This document shows, in pieces, positions 41,330 to 51,800 of a DNA stretch of 64,000 nucleotides. Source of the DNA: Rhabdophis nuchalis. Taxonomy: Eukaryota; Chordata; Lepidosauria; Squamata; Natricidae. The notes beneath the pieces are model-generated. The model was not told the origin of the DNA and did no database searches. It saw nothing but the letters and a program-made list of their open reading frames with translations. The position numbers and the translations under genes are program-made. The first letter of the stretch is position 1; each line of letters begins with the position of its first letter. Location: the NCBI GenBank assembly GCA_039707465.1, contig CM077646.1, positions 75,044,715 to 75,108,714 on the forward strand. The letters run 5' to 3'.

Positions 41330-42090
41330 CGAGCCGACGTTGGTTGGGAATTAGGTTGCCCCCCCGCCCCGCCCCGCCCTTCGCGCGACCTTAGTAAGGC
41401 GTACCAGGTTGCGCGTCAGCCTAGGGCTAGGCATCTTCAACCTTTAAAGGCCATGGGATGAATCCGAAAGGGGCCTAAAGTCTCCGCCAATCCATCCAGC
41501 AGCGCCGCCAAACCCTGCTGCGCGGTGGACCCAAACCCAGGAGACATGGCCAGCGGGGCCAACCGGAGGAAAAGCTCAGGGAACCGGGAATCAACTCCCA
41601 CCGCCACGGCCCGGCTTCCCAAGGAGGGTTGCCGGTGGCTGCCGAGCCTCAGGGGTCCCAGGCTCCCTTACTCCCCGGGGAACCCCCACCCCCCCACTAC
41701 TAATCCGCTTAGCCAGTGGCACAGCGTCCGCTCCGGCATTCCTCGCCGCCAAGCGCCGCCTCGGTCTCATCCATATGCTTCCCCCCCGTCGCTGCAGCGG
41801 CTACTTGTGACGCCCTATAACCGCAGCCAAGCCAGCCTCCCCGCTCCCTATTTTGCACTGCGGAGACCTCCGTTAGAGGGGGCTGCCCACCGTGCCCACC
41901 CTGCATCCGGCAATCTACCTGGACGCTGCAGCGACTTCGGCCCCACGAATAACCTGCTCCCCGGCCGGTCTTTTTCCGCTTCGCAGTGTGTTCAAGGCAA
42001 AGGCTGACGCATGGTTTCCCCACCCTCCGAAGGAAAAGGCGAGCGGGTTGGCTAAGGACGAGAGATGGACGTGCGCGGCCGGGCATTAGC
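41330..42090 (-). promoter_or_regulatory. ABHD6: CpG island, probable ABHD6 promoter
   Basis: A ~750-bp block is GC-rich with many CpG (CGCGCGACC, GCGCGTCAGCC, GCCGCCAAGCGCCGCC) and a run of GC boxes (CCCCGCCCCGCCCCGCCC at ~41363-41380). It stands out from AT-rich surroundings and is not a recognised repeat. It lies ~6.4 kb upstream of the first coding exon of ABHD6, which starts with an acceptor and needs an upstream exon. The TSS, donor and any divergent transcript cannot be fixed by eye. ORFs here are GC-driven. Confidence 0.65.
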
Positions 42091-42304
42091 AAGATAGTTA
42101 ATTATGACGATTTCAAAACAAATTCCCGCCTCTGTTTCTTTTGTTTAGAATTTAGATTGTCATCCCAAAAGAAATCCAGATGGGCTTGCCTTTGAGCCAA
42201 ATTCAAGGGTAGCCTGGCAGCTTTTTAAAACGGCAGGGTCCAATTCCGGGTGGGCTTCCTTATTTCGCCACACGTAAGATGATGTCAGAAGGAAGGAAGG
42301 AGAA

Positions 42305-42505
42305 GAGCCTAACGCTGGGAAAGACGGGGGACAAAAAGAAGAAGGGGACGACAGAGAATGAGGCGGCTGGATGGAGTCACCGAAGCAGTAGGCGTGAGCT
42401 TAAATGGACTCTTAAATGGTAGAGGACAGGAAGGCCTGGAAGAGCGTTGTCCATGGGATCGCGATGGATCCGACACGACTTCGCAACCAACAACAACAAA
42501 GATAA
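42305..42505 (+). mobile_element. BovB LINE 3' end
   Basis: Plus-strand translation includes MRRLDGVTEAVGVSLNGLLN and EDRKAWKSVVHGIAMDPTRL, matching the BovB ORF C-terminus. It ends in a CAA-rich tail (CAACCAACAACAACAA). 5'-truncated. Confidence 0.75.
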
Positions 42506-42749
42506 AGCAAAGAGCTCCCCATGAATAATTATAGTGAAAGTCGGGAGCTGGAATGGGCATATTAAAGCTGCAGTCCGGGTTCTCGAGGGGGGTTCCGTGC
42601 GGATGCTTGAAAAGCTGCACTGATTTTCAATTCAAAATCTTAGGGTTGTCTTCTCAGAAGCCCCGCAGTTGGGCTCGCCCCCCAGGGAATGGAGCCCAAA
42701 CAGTGAAGTACTGATTTGGAGCATTTCGCTTCAATGAGATGGAAAGCAA

Positions 42750-42812
42750 AATAATAATGATGATGATGATGACAACAACAACAACAACAATAATAATAAT
42801 AATAGAAAAAAG
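42750..42812. repeat. Compound ATA/ATG/ACA trinucleotide microsatellite
   Basis: (AAT)n, (GAT)n, (CAA)n and (AAT)n in succession directly upstream of the R4-like fragment. Confidence 0.85.
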
Positions 42813-42824
42813 AAACAGAAGGGT

Positions 42825-43267
42825 TTATTTTAGCAGCTCAAGAACAAGCCTTAGCCACAAACTGCATGAAGGCAAAAATTCAACATGTTACCACCAACAG
42901 CAAATGTCGCCTCTGTAATGAGAAAAATGAGACAGTCAACCACCTGATCAGTGGGTGCAGCAAAATTTCACAAGCCGACTACCTACAACGCCATGACCGC
43001 GTTGCTAAGATCATTCACTGGAAATTGTGCCAGAACCACTGGGAACATCAGGTTGAGAAGGTTTTAGAGAATGAGAAAGTCAAGATCTTGTGGGACTTCA
43101 GAATTCAGACTGACAGGCACTTGGCCTACAACACACCTGACATAACAATAGTTGAAAAGAAAAAAGTATGGTTCATTGACATTGCAATACCTGTTGATGC
43201 ACGAATTGAAGGTAAACAGCAAGAAAAAATCACAAAGTATCGGGACTTGCAAATTAAAGTTGAGTGA
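42825..43267 (+). mobile_element. R4-like LINE C-terminus: zinc finger plus restriction-like endonuclease
   Basis: An open frame (from at least 42866, readable from ~42825 as LAAQEQALATNCMKAKIQ) carries the finger CRLCNEKNETVNHLISGC. Then come RHDRVAKIIHW, KILWDFRIQTDRHL, PDITIVEKKKVWFIDIAIPV and EKITKYRDLQIKVE. These are the C-terminal features of R4/Dong-type LINEs, whose PD..(D/E)xK-type nuclease nicks target DNA. About 145 codons without a stop. RT is absent, so it is a 5'-truncated copy. Clade assignment by motif memory. Confidence 0.72.
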
Positions 43268-43992
43268 CTGTAGAAAAAGAAATTGTGTGTTATCCCGATT
43301 GTAATTGGAGCCCTTGGAGCAATACCTAAAGAGCCTACCTTGCTATTTAGAAATTCTAAATTTATCGGACTTGAACATTCTGACTCTACAAAAAACCACC
43401 CTACTTGGAACAGCTAATATCCTCCAACGTTACGTTAACAGTTCCTAGGTCCTTGGTTAGGACTCGAGCTGTTGAGCTACCAACCAGCCCCAAAGGTTGT
43501 GAATTTCACCAAAGATTAACCACAGAATAATAATAATGATAATAACCACATAATTATAATAATTTGAAGCTGAGTATTACAGACTAGGCATGGCAGGTGA
43601 AATATTAGAAGCATAGAATAACAAAGTTGGAAGGGACCTTGTAGGCCATTTAGTCCAACCCCCACCCACCCAACCCAAGCAGGAGACCCTATAACATTTC
43701 TGACAGATGGCTGTCCTGTCTCTTCTTGAAAACTTCCAGTGATGAAGCGCCCACAACTTCTGAAGGCAAGCTGTTCCACTGTTTGATAATTCTCACTGTC
43801 AGAAAACTCGTTATTTCTAGATTGAATCTCTCCTTGATCAGTGTCCATACATTATTCCTTGTCTGGCCTTCAGGTTGACCCCCTTCTCTCTGAGACAGTC
43901 CCTCAAGTATTGGAACACTGCTGTCATGTCACCCCTGGTCCTCCTCCTCACTAGACTAACCATGCTTAGTTCCTGTAACAGTTCTTCATATG

Positions 43993-44424
43993 TGTTGGAA
44001 GAAATTTTCATCTGGGTTCAGTTCCAAGAGGGAAAAATGACACCGGATTCATGGAAGTTGCTTGGAAAGAAGCTTTATTGATGAACAGGTCACATGGTTT
44101 GAGATCCTGGGCAAAAAGGGGCAGAGATGCTGAGAGTGCCTGGGTTTTATGCCCTCTGTTGGGCTTTGAATTTGAGCTTGTGTTCTGACTGGTTGTCAGA
44201 CTTCCATGGGGCCATGCAGGGGTAACTTTGTAGGTTGTCTTTTGAGTCCCAGGCTTGGTTGACTCTTGCTGGGTGATGATGTAATGGAAGGACTTTGGGC
44301 AATTCCTACTATGGCTCTGCCTGAAGGAGGCTCACTGATGAAGGTGCAGGGGCTGAGTTTCTGGCTCCCTTTTAGGGGAAATATCTCATTTTCCTAGGAG
44401 AGAAGTGGGTGCTAACTTCCTACA
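43993..44424 (-). mobile_element. Solo LTR in CR1
   Basis: The segment interrupts CR1, begins TGTTGGAAG and ends CTTCCTACA on plus (imperfect inverted ends). On the minus strand it carries a TATA-like GGGCATAAAACCC and, about 70 bp later, AATAAAGC near 44076. No matching internal region. Target duplication not clean (TATG / TAGG). Confidence 0.68.
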
Positions 44425-44485
44425 TAGGTTTTTGCCACAAGTCCCCTAAGCATCTTGGTTGCTCTTCTCTGACCTTTTTCTAGAG

Positions 44486-44622
44486 CAGGGCTGTCAAACT
44501 CGCCCCCCCACAAACCAAATGCGTCATGGGTTGGCCATGCCCACGCCTGGTTTGGCAAAGGGGAAAAAAAATCGTGATATATCACGTGACACTGCCGTGA
44601 CAACATGATTTTGACACCCCCG
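44486..44622. mobile_element. hAT MITE, 137 bp, in CR1
   Basis: Starts CAGGGCTGTCAAACTCG and ends ATTTTGACACCCCCG. TSD TTCTAGAG / TTCTAAAG (7/8). Also contains the inverted pair ATCGTGATATATCACGTGAC. Confidence 0.85.
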
Positions 44623-44999
44623 TTCTAAAGTCTTAACATCTTTTTTATGGTGTGGTGAGTAAAATTGGATGCAGTATTCTAAGTGTGGTTTTACTAAGGC
44701 TTTATACGGTGGCATTAGTACCTGATTTGATCTCGATTGTATCCCTCTGTTAATGCAATTTAGGATTGCATTAGCTTTTTTGGATGCTACCACACATTGC
44801 TGACTCATGTTTATTTGATTGTTCATTAAAATGCCAAGATCCCTCTCACAGTTACTACTATTAAGTCAAGTTTCACAACATCCTTCATGGGAAAAAGAAG
44901 TATTCTTTTTAGAGCTATGATGATGGCCTTGAAAATATTGTATAAGTTACCTGTCTACAATATGTTGGGGATATCTTTGAACTAATGTATGAAAAATAT

Positions 45000-45380
45000 A
45001 GGTAGTCCTCAAGTTACAACCAAAATTGAGCACAAAATGTATGCTGCTAAATGAAACATTTGTTAAATGAGTTTGTCCCATTTGACAATTTTTCTTGCCA
45101 CATTTGTTGAGTGAATAACTGCAGTTGTTAAGTTAGTAACATGGTTGTTAAGTGAATCTGGCTTCCCCTTTGACTTGTCAGAAGATCCCAAAAGATAATC
45201 ACATGACTCCAGTACACTGGAACCATCATAAATGTCAAGCATTTGAATGTAAATCATGTGACCATGGGGATGCTGCAAATGGTTGTAAGTGTGAACAATG
45301 GTCAAAAGTTACTTTTTTCAGTGCCATTGTAATGTTGAATGGTCACTAAGTGAAGTGTTGTAAGTCAAGGATTACCTGTA
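45000..45380. mobile_element. TIR repeat of the GTAGTCCTTGACTTACAACC family
   Basis: Left AGGTAGTCCTCAAGTTACAA, right TTGTAAGTCAAGGATTACCT, with TA on each side. The clearest copy of this family. Confidence 0.82.
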
Positions 45381-46780
45381 ATGAAATGCGAGATAAGAAT
45401 CAACGGGACAAAGTTTAAGCTGGTTTTTACTGACTTTTCCATAATCCTCCATGAGAGAATATTTAATGAGAAAAATGCCATAATATTCTTGTGCATACAA
45501 ATTAATCCCATATTAAACATACTAAAAATACAAACATTCTTTGTAAATCTCATCCTATAAATGTGCAAACATATTTCTTTTGAAAAATGAAAAAAATGAG
45601 ATGCTTGGTTTATTGGCTAAGGTAGCTTTTTGAGTATGAAACATTAGAAAACCATCTTAGCAACCAAATGAAGCTGTTAATTGGACAATCAACAAAAAAT
45701 GGCGCAGCAATTTACATGTATATCTTTTAGAATTTGGTCTCTTTTGTACTGAAATATACCTGTTTTATAGCTTTTCTCTTTTTCTCAGCTCAAAACAATA
45801 GGAAACTCCTCTCAGACCTTTAAGGCTGCAGAGTCTCAGAGAAATGTACTTCAGCTGGTTCTATCTTAAATACTTAAACTTCGTCAGTCCCCATCTCCTG
45901 AAACAGTTTCCCAGCTGCTGACCATTAGGTCAATTGTTCCTGGGTTTAAATGAAAATTTTCATTAGAGAATCGAATTATTCACTGGGCAAATATGATTGG
46001 ATACACAAGGAATTTGTCTCCTGGGCATAAGTCTCAGTGTGCATACAAGTAACAAGTTATATAATCATGAATATAATCATCATAAAATACATTCATCATA
46101 AATCCTCAAATACATTTAGTGTGAGTAATAGGATACTAAAAAAGTGAGCAACATAAATTATACTAGGATACTACATAAAGCAATTAATATAAACCATAAG
46201 ACAAAAGCAATAAAGTGATATTCTTAAGAAGATAAGGAAATAGAATAATAGATAATAGAAAAGATGAGAAGGATAATAGCAATATATCCCTACTAGGTAA
46301 TTTGACAGCGTTGTGGGAATTGTTTAGCTTCTTTATCCTACCTTCTAGAATAGTTTTGAAGAATTCTGCCTCATCAATTACATAACAGTTTATAGTTGAA
46401 GACAGCTGTAATATCTCCTGCAGGGGTTTGGGGGGGCAGTTGGTTTTTTTATTTTGTTTTTTTTTTGCTAATCTACTTTTAATTGTATTTCTTTCCTGCC
46501 TCCTTATCACAGAATCATGAACAGCCAAACAACCCACTTACAACAACAAAGCCAGCACTCCACACACCCCCACCAAGATTTATAGAAAGACAGCAGCTCC
46601 GACCACACTTTACTCGCACAAGCACGAAGCCGAAAACACCAGCCTGAAGATGGCGAGTAGGACCTCGCCGAAAGAGATGCAATGATTTCTGGCCAAAGTC
46701 ATCTTCTGCCCGCTGCTAAGAACCCAAGTTCTTCTTTTCCAATTCTCTAAATTGTCTGCATTTCTTAAGCCAGGAATTTT
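45381..46780. other. Intergenic, nothing firmly recognised
   Basis: AT-rich. CCTGAAGATGGCGAGTAGGA near 46646 looks like the end of a degenerate repeat but was not classified. Confidence 0.3.
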
Positions 46781-46783
46781 TCT

Positions 46784-47036
46784 GGGCAGTGTCAGACTGG
46801 ACCAGACTGGTGGATGCTCATCAGAAGAAATCCAACCTGGAACTAAGGAGAAATTTCTTAACAGTGAGAACAGTTAGTCAGTGGAACAGCTTGCCTCTCG
46901 AAGTTGTGGGTATGCCATTGCTGGAAGTTCTCAAGAACAGATTGGACAACCATTTCTCCAGGATGGCCTACCGCTCTGGGTAGAGGGTTGCTCTAGAAGA
47001 CCTCTAAGCTGCCTTCCAACTCTATGATTCTGTGAA
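46784..47036 (+). mobile_element. CR1 LINE 3' end
   Basis: Plus-strand frame gives SNLELRRNFLTVRTVSQWNS then LPLEVVGMPLLEVLKNRLDN, the CR1 ORF2 end. Then the short 3' UTR to CCAACTCTATGATTCTGTG, the typical CR1 terminus. Open for 64 codons. Confidence 0.92.
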
Positions 47037-47244
47037 CTAAAATGTGTAATGGGATGAGTTGCTCAACATGAAAGGCAAAGGAAGTTCACTGGTTGGTTTG
47101 TACTGTATGGAAAAAGGGTTTTAAATAGATGGTTTATTCTGATGCCATGTTTCAGTAGTCTATTACAAATGTGTGACCTTCTTCTGGAGTTAAATTGTTT
47201 TAATTGATTTTTAAGGGAAATAGTTTTAATGACTTTATAAATTT

Positions 47245-47388
47245 TAGCACAGGGATAATAATTTAATTTGGTTTTAAATTTTGTATATTGTTATGTTTTA
47301 TGTGTTTTTAATTTCCTGTGCACCGCCCCGAGTCCCTTCTGGGAAAGGGAGCGGTCTATAAATCCAATAAAGTATAAGTATAAATATA
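47245..47388 (+). mobile_element. CR1/L2-type LINE 3' end
   Basis: Shares the family's terminal box GTGCACCGCCCCGAGTCCCT followed by GGGAGCGGTCTATAAATCC and an AT-rich tail. 3' UTR only. Confidence 0.85.
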
Positions 47389-47696
47389 AGAGGTGGCTTT
47401 CAGCAGGTTCTGACCAGTTCTGGAGAACCAGTAGCAGAAAGTTTGAGTAGTTCGGAGAACTGGTAAATACCATCTCTGGCTGGCCTCACCCCATCTATTC
47501 TCTGCCTTCCGAGTCTCAGCTGATTAGGAGGAAATAGGGATTTTGCAGTAAACTTCCCCCGGAGTGGGGAAGAAATGGAGATTTTACTGTATCCTTCCCT
47601 TGTCACACTCACCAAGCTACGCCCAACAAGTCATGCCATGCCCAACAAGTCACACCCATAGAACCGGTAGTAAAAACAATTTGAATCCCACCACTG
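47389..47696. mobile_element. hAT MITE related to 22392
   Basis: Starts AGAGGTGGCTTTCAGCAGGT and ends TTTGAATCCCACCACTG. The interior matches 22392-22697 (GGAGAACCAGTAGC, CCACACC-type blocks). It abuts the LINE tail; TSD not clear. Confidence 0.8.
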
Positions 47697-48118
47697 GTCT
47701 TCTTTTTGTGTATTCACCAATTCCACACAAGAAATTGAAGTCCACCCTGCTGTCCCCCGTCCCCCCCCCGCCCTCTCACTAGTAAATTTCACAAGCCAGT
47801 TTTAACAGAGGATGAATCTAATTTGTTTCATTGTTGATTGATTTCACTGTGCCTTCTGAAAACATGCACTGTTCCATTATAATATTGAAGTATCACAGTT
47901 TTGAAACCTGCTCCACTTTCCAATACACGGAAGCCAGGATGTTCCACAAGACTCTTGTGAAAACCATCTGTGAGGGTGAAGAATCACTGCTTTTGAGAGC
48001 AAATAATATCAGTAAGACTGATCAGTAATATCATTTGCGCTCCATGTCTAAGTCAGTCATCATATGAACACGATCTCATGCCTATGCAAATTTGTCTGTG
48101 GTTATTTAATCATCAGAT

Positions 48119-48860
48119 AAATAATAATAATAATAAAGTTGAATTTATTAACCGCTCCCTCTCCCCACAGGGACTCGGGGCGGTGCACAGGGAGAATAAA
48201 ACAATAAATATACAAAATACATACAATTTAAAACAGATTAAATTAATTCCTGTGCTAAAATCCCATTAACTAAAAATCCCCACTAAATATAAATAAACAA
48301 TTAAAAAACCCATAGAGAGAGAGACTACCCTAGGCCGGCCAGGCGGAAAAGATGTGTCTTTAGTTTCAGGCGGAAGGAGCGGAAGTCCGTGGTCGTTCTA
48401 ATATCGGGGGGAAGGTCGTTCCAGAGGGCCGGGCCCGCCACAGAGAGAGCCCTTCCCCTGGGCGTCGCCCGCTGACAAAGTCTAGTGGACGGCACCCGGA
48501 GAAGTCCCTCTCTGTGGGAGCGAATCGGCCGTGAGGATGTGTGAGGCAGGATCCGATCCCGCAGGTAGCTAGGTCCCGAGCCATGGAGCGCTTTAAAGAT
48601 GATAACCAACACCTTGAAGCGCACCCGGAAGACGACAGGCAGCCAGTGCAGCTCGCGCAAGAGCGGTGTTACATGGGTAAACCTAGTGGTTCCCATAATT
48701 GCTCGCGCGGCTGCATTCTGAACTAACTGAAGCCTCCGGGTGCACCTCAAGGGGAGCCCCATGTAGAGGGAGTTACAGTAGTCCAGTAGTACAGTAGTCC
48801 AGTCGGGATGTCACGAGGGCATGAGTGACTGTGCGGAGGGCGTCCCGATCCAATAGGGGG
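48119..48860 (-). mobile_element. Older CR1/L2-type LINE, 3' part of a copy split by 48861-52053
   Basis: On the minus strand the ORF resumes at PLLDRDALRTVTHALVTSRL, exactly where the 52054-54290 part stops. It continues through SLYMGLPLRC, LRELHWLPVVFRVRFKV, SVAGPALWNDLPPDIRTTTD, the stop, the 3' UTR box and an (ATT)n tail at 48119. A ~15-bp local duplication near 48775-48800 shifts the frame. It is the 3' third of the copy that was the target of the nested insertion. Confidence 0.93.
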
Positions 48861-51800
48861 GGGGACATACAAGTCGTTCCATTTGAGGGCATTCCGATCC
48901 AGAGGGTCGTGGGGAGGGGCAGGGCCGAGGGGAGACAAGTTGTATCCTCCCGGTTGGTGGCATGCAGCCGTTGGCTAAAAACGGTCGGGTGCCACAACCC
49001 CCGCAAGCTAGGTGGTCAGGGAGTACAGAGCCAGGGCCTGCGGCTGATGTTTTGTAATGCCAGGTCCGTTGTCAACAAAGCCCCCCTCATTAGTGACCTC
49101 CTGTCAGAGGGGGAGCCGGACCTGGCTGGAATTGCGGAGACCTGGTTGGGCCACGAGGGGGGACTCCCCCTCGTTGAAATGTGCCCACCAGGTTACCGCG
49201 CTTTTCATCAGCCCCAGGCCCTAGGTAGGGGTGGTGGGGTAGCGGTCATTGTAAAGGAAGGTCTTGAGCCGAGAGAGACCATTGTGCCACAGACTACCGG
49301 TTGTGAGTCCCTCTGTGTGAAGTGGGGCCTAGGGAGGCAGTTGGGCTTGCTGGTTGTATACCTGGCTCCCCGCTATGTAGCAGCAGCCCTGCCCGAGCTC
49401 CTGGAGGTGATCGCTACGGTGGCAGTTGAGACCCCCAGACTTTTAGTCATGGGGGACTTTAATCTGCCATCGGTGGGCGAATCATCCGTGGTAGCTCGGG
49501 AGTTCATGGCTTCCATGACGGCCATGGACCTGACCCAATTAATTCAAGGCCCCACTCACGAGGGTGGACATACACCGGATCTCATCTTTGTCTCAGGCCA
49601 ATGGAAGAGTGATCTGGGTATAGGGGATTTAGTCATCACACCCTTGTCATGGTCAGACCACTCACTTCTCCGGCTCGACTTTCCGACCGCTGCTCCCCTC
49701 CGCGGGGAGGCGGAACCTGAGTCACCAATCTGGTTCCGCCCCAGGCGCCTGATGGACCCGGATGGGTTCCAAACGGCACTTGGGCCAATTCCTGTACCCC
49801 TGACCCGCGCCCCGATGGAGGACCTCGTGGCCGCATGGAATATTGCGACCATGGGAGCCCTGGATCGGGTCGCGCCCTTGCGGCCTCTCTTGCGGCGCCG
49901 AAACACCCTGGCTCCTTGGTTTACCGAGGAGCTACGGGTGATGAAATGCCGCAAGAGATGCCTAGAGGGAAGATGGAGGTCTACCCGTTCTGAATCTGAC
50001 CGGACACAGGTAAGAGCCCATTTACGGACTTACATTGTGGCGCTGAGAGTGGCCAAACGCCATCATTGTGCTACTCTCATAGCATCCGCAGACAACCGCC
50101 CTGCTGCCCTGTTTAGGGTGACCCGCTCCCTCCTTCAACAGAGGGTGCGGGAAGCCCCGTTACAGGGTAGAGCAGAGGAATTTGTGATTTTTCTGCAGGA
50201 GAAAATCGCTCAGATACAGAACGAGTTAGCCCCCGTTCATGGCCCAGTGGGATGCCACGAGACAGATCTTGTTTGGGAGGAGTTTGACTCCGTTACTTCC
50301 GAGGATATGGACAGGTTACGTGGGCGACTGCGAGCCACCACATGTTTATTGGACCCGTGTCCCTCCTGGCTTGTACTGGCATCCTGGGAGGTGACACGAG
50401 GCTGGCTCCAAGAGGTTGTCAACGCATCTTTAAGTGAGGGTTCCTTGCCTGCTTCCCTAAAAGAAGCGATGGTGAGGCCCCTCCTTAAGAAGCCCTCTTT
50501 GGATCCAGCTCTATTAAATAACTATCGTCCAGTCTCCAACCTTCCCTTTCTGGCGAAGGTTGTTGAGAGTGTGGTGGCGCAACAGTTTCCCCGTCACCTG
50601 GAGGAAGTTGATTATCTAGACCCGCGCCAGTCCGGCTTTCGGCCCGGGCATAGCACCGAGACGGCATTGGTCGCATTGGTGGATGATCTCTGGAGGGCCA
50701 GAGATGGGGGGTGTTCCTCCATCCTGGTCCTATTAGACCTCTCGGCGGCTTTCGATACCATCGACCATGGTATCCTATTGCATCGGCTGGGGGGGTTGGG
50801 GGTGGGAGGCACCGTTTTGCGGTGGTTCTCCTCCTACCTCTCTGGCCGATCGCAATTTGTGTTGGCAGGAGAGCAGAGGTCGACCCCGAGACCCCTCACA
50901 TGCGGGGTGCCTCAGGGGTCGGTCCTCTCGCCTCTCCTGTTTAATGCATACATGAAGCCGCTGGGTGAGATCATCCGTGGTTTTGGGGTAGAGTACCACC
51001 TTTACGCTGACGACACCCAGCTGTATATATCTACCCCAAACCACCCCAATGATGCCGTAGCGGTGATGTGCCAGTGCCTGGAAGCCGTGCGGATCTGGAT
51101 GGGAAGTAACGGACTCAGGCTCAACCCGACCAAGACCGAGTGGCTGTGGTTTCCGGCTGCCCGTTTCAACCAGCTCACTCCAACGCTGGCCATAGGGGGC
51201 GAACATCTTGCCCCTGTGGATGGGGCGCGCAATTTGGGTGTCCTCCTGGATACCCGGCTGTCCATGGAAGATCAAGTGACAGCCGTGGCCAGGAGGGCGT
51301 TTTACCAGGTCCGCCTGGTTCGCCAATTGCGCCCCCTATTGGATCGGGACGCCCTTCGCACAGTCACTCACGCGCTCGTGACATCCCGACTGGACTATTG
51401 TAACTCTCTCTACATGGGGCTTCCCTTGAGGTGCACCCGGAGACTTCAGCTAGTCCAGAACGCAGCCGCGCGGGCAATTATGGGTACCACAAGGTGTACC
51501 CATGTAACACCGCTCCTGCGCGAGCTGCACTGGCTGCCTGTTGTCTTCCGGGTGCGCTTCAAGGTATTAATTATCATCTTTAAAGCGCTCCATGGCTCGG
51601 GACCTAGCTATATGCGGGATCGGATCCTGCCTCATACATCCTCACGGCCGATTCGCTCCCACAGAGAGGGACTTCTCCGGGTGCCGTCCACTAGACTCTG
51701 TCAGCGGGCGACGCCCAGGGGAAGGGCTCTCTCTGTGGCGGGCCCAGCCCTCTGGAACGACCTCCCCCCCGACATTAGGACCACCACGGACCTCCGCTCC

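Larger units (their letters stand above)
43600..44855 (-). mobile_element. CR1 LINE 3' fragment, interrupted by a solo LTR and a MITE
   Basis: The plus strand shows the CR1 3' UTR (AGTTGGAAGGGACCTTGTAG) and then C-terminal ORF2 sequence reading on minus. Homologous CR1 sequence resumes after the LTR (ends 44424) and after the MITE (ends 44622) to ~44855. Multiple frameshifts; old copy. Confidence 0.88.

Noticed and set aside
41525..42007. 160-codon plus ORF and 127-codon minus ORF in the CpG island
   Set aside because: Composition-driven (few stops in GC-rich DNA); no domain.
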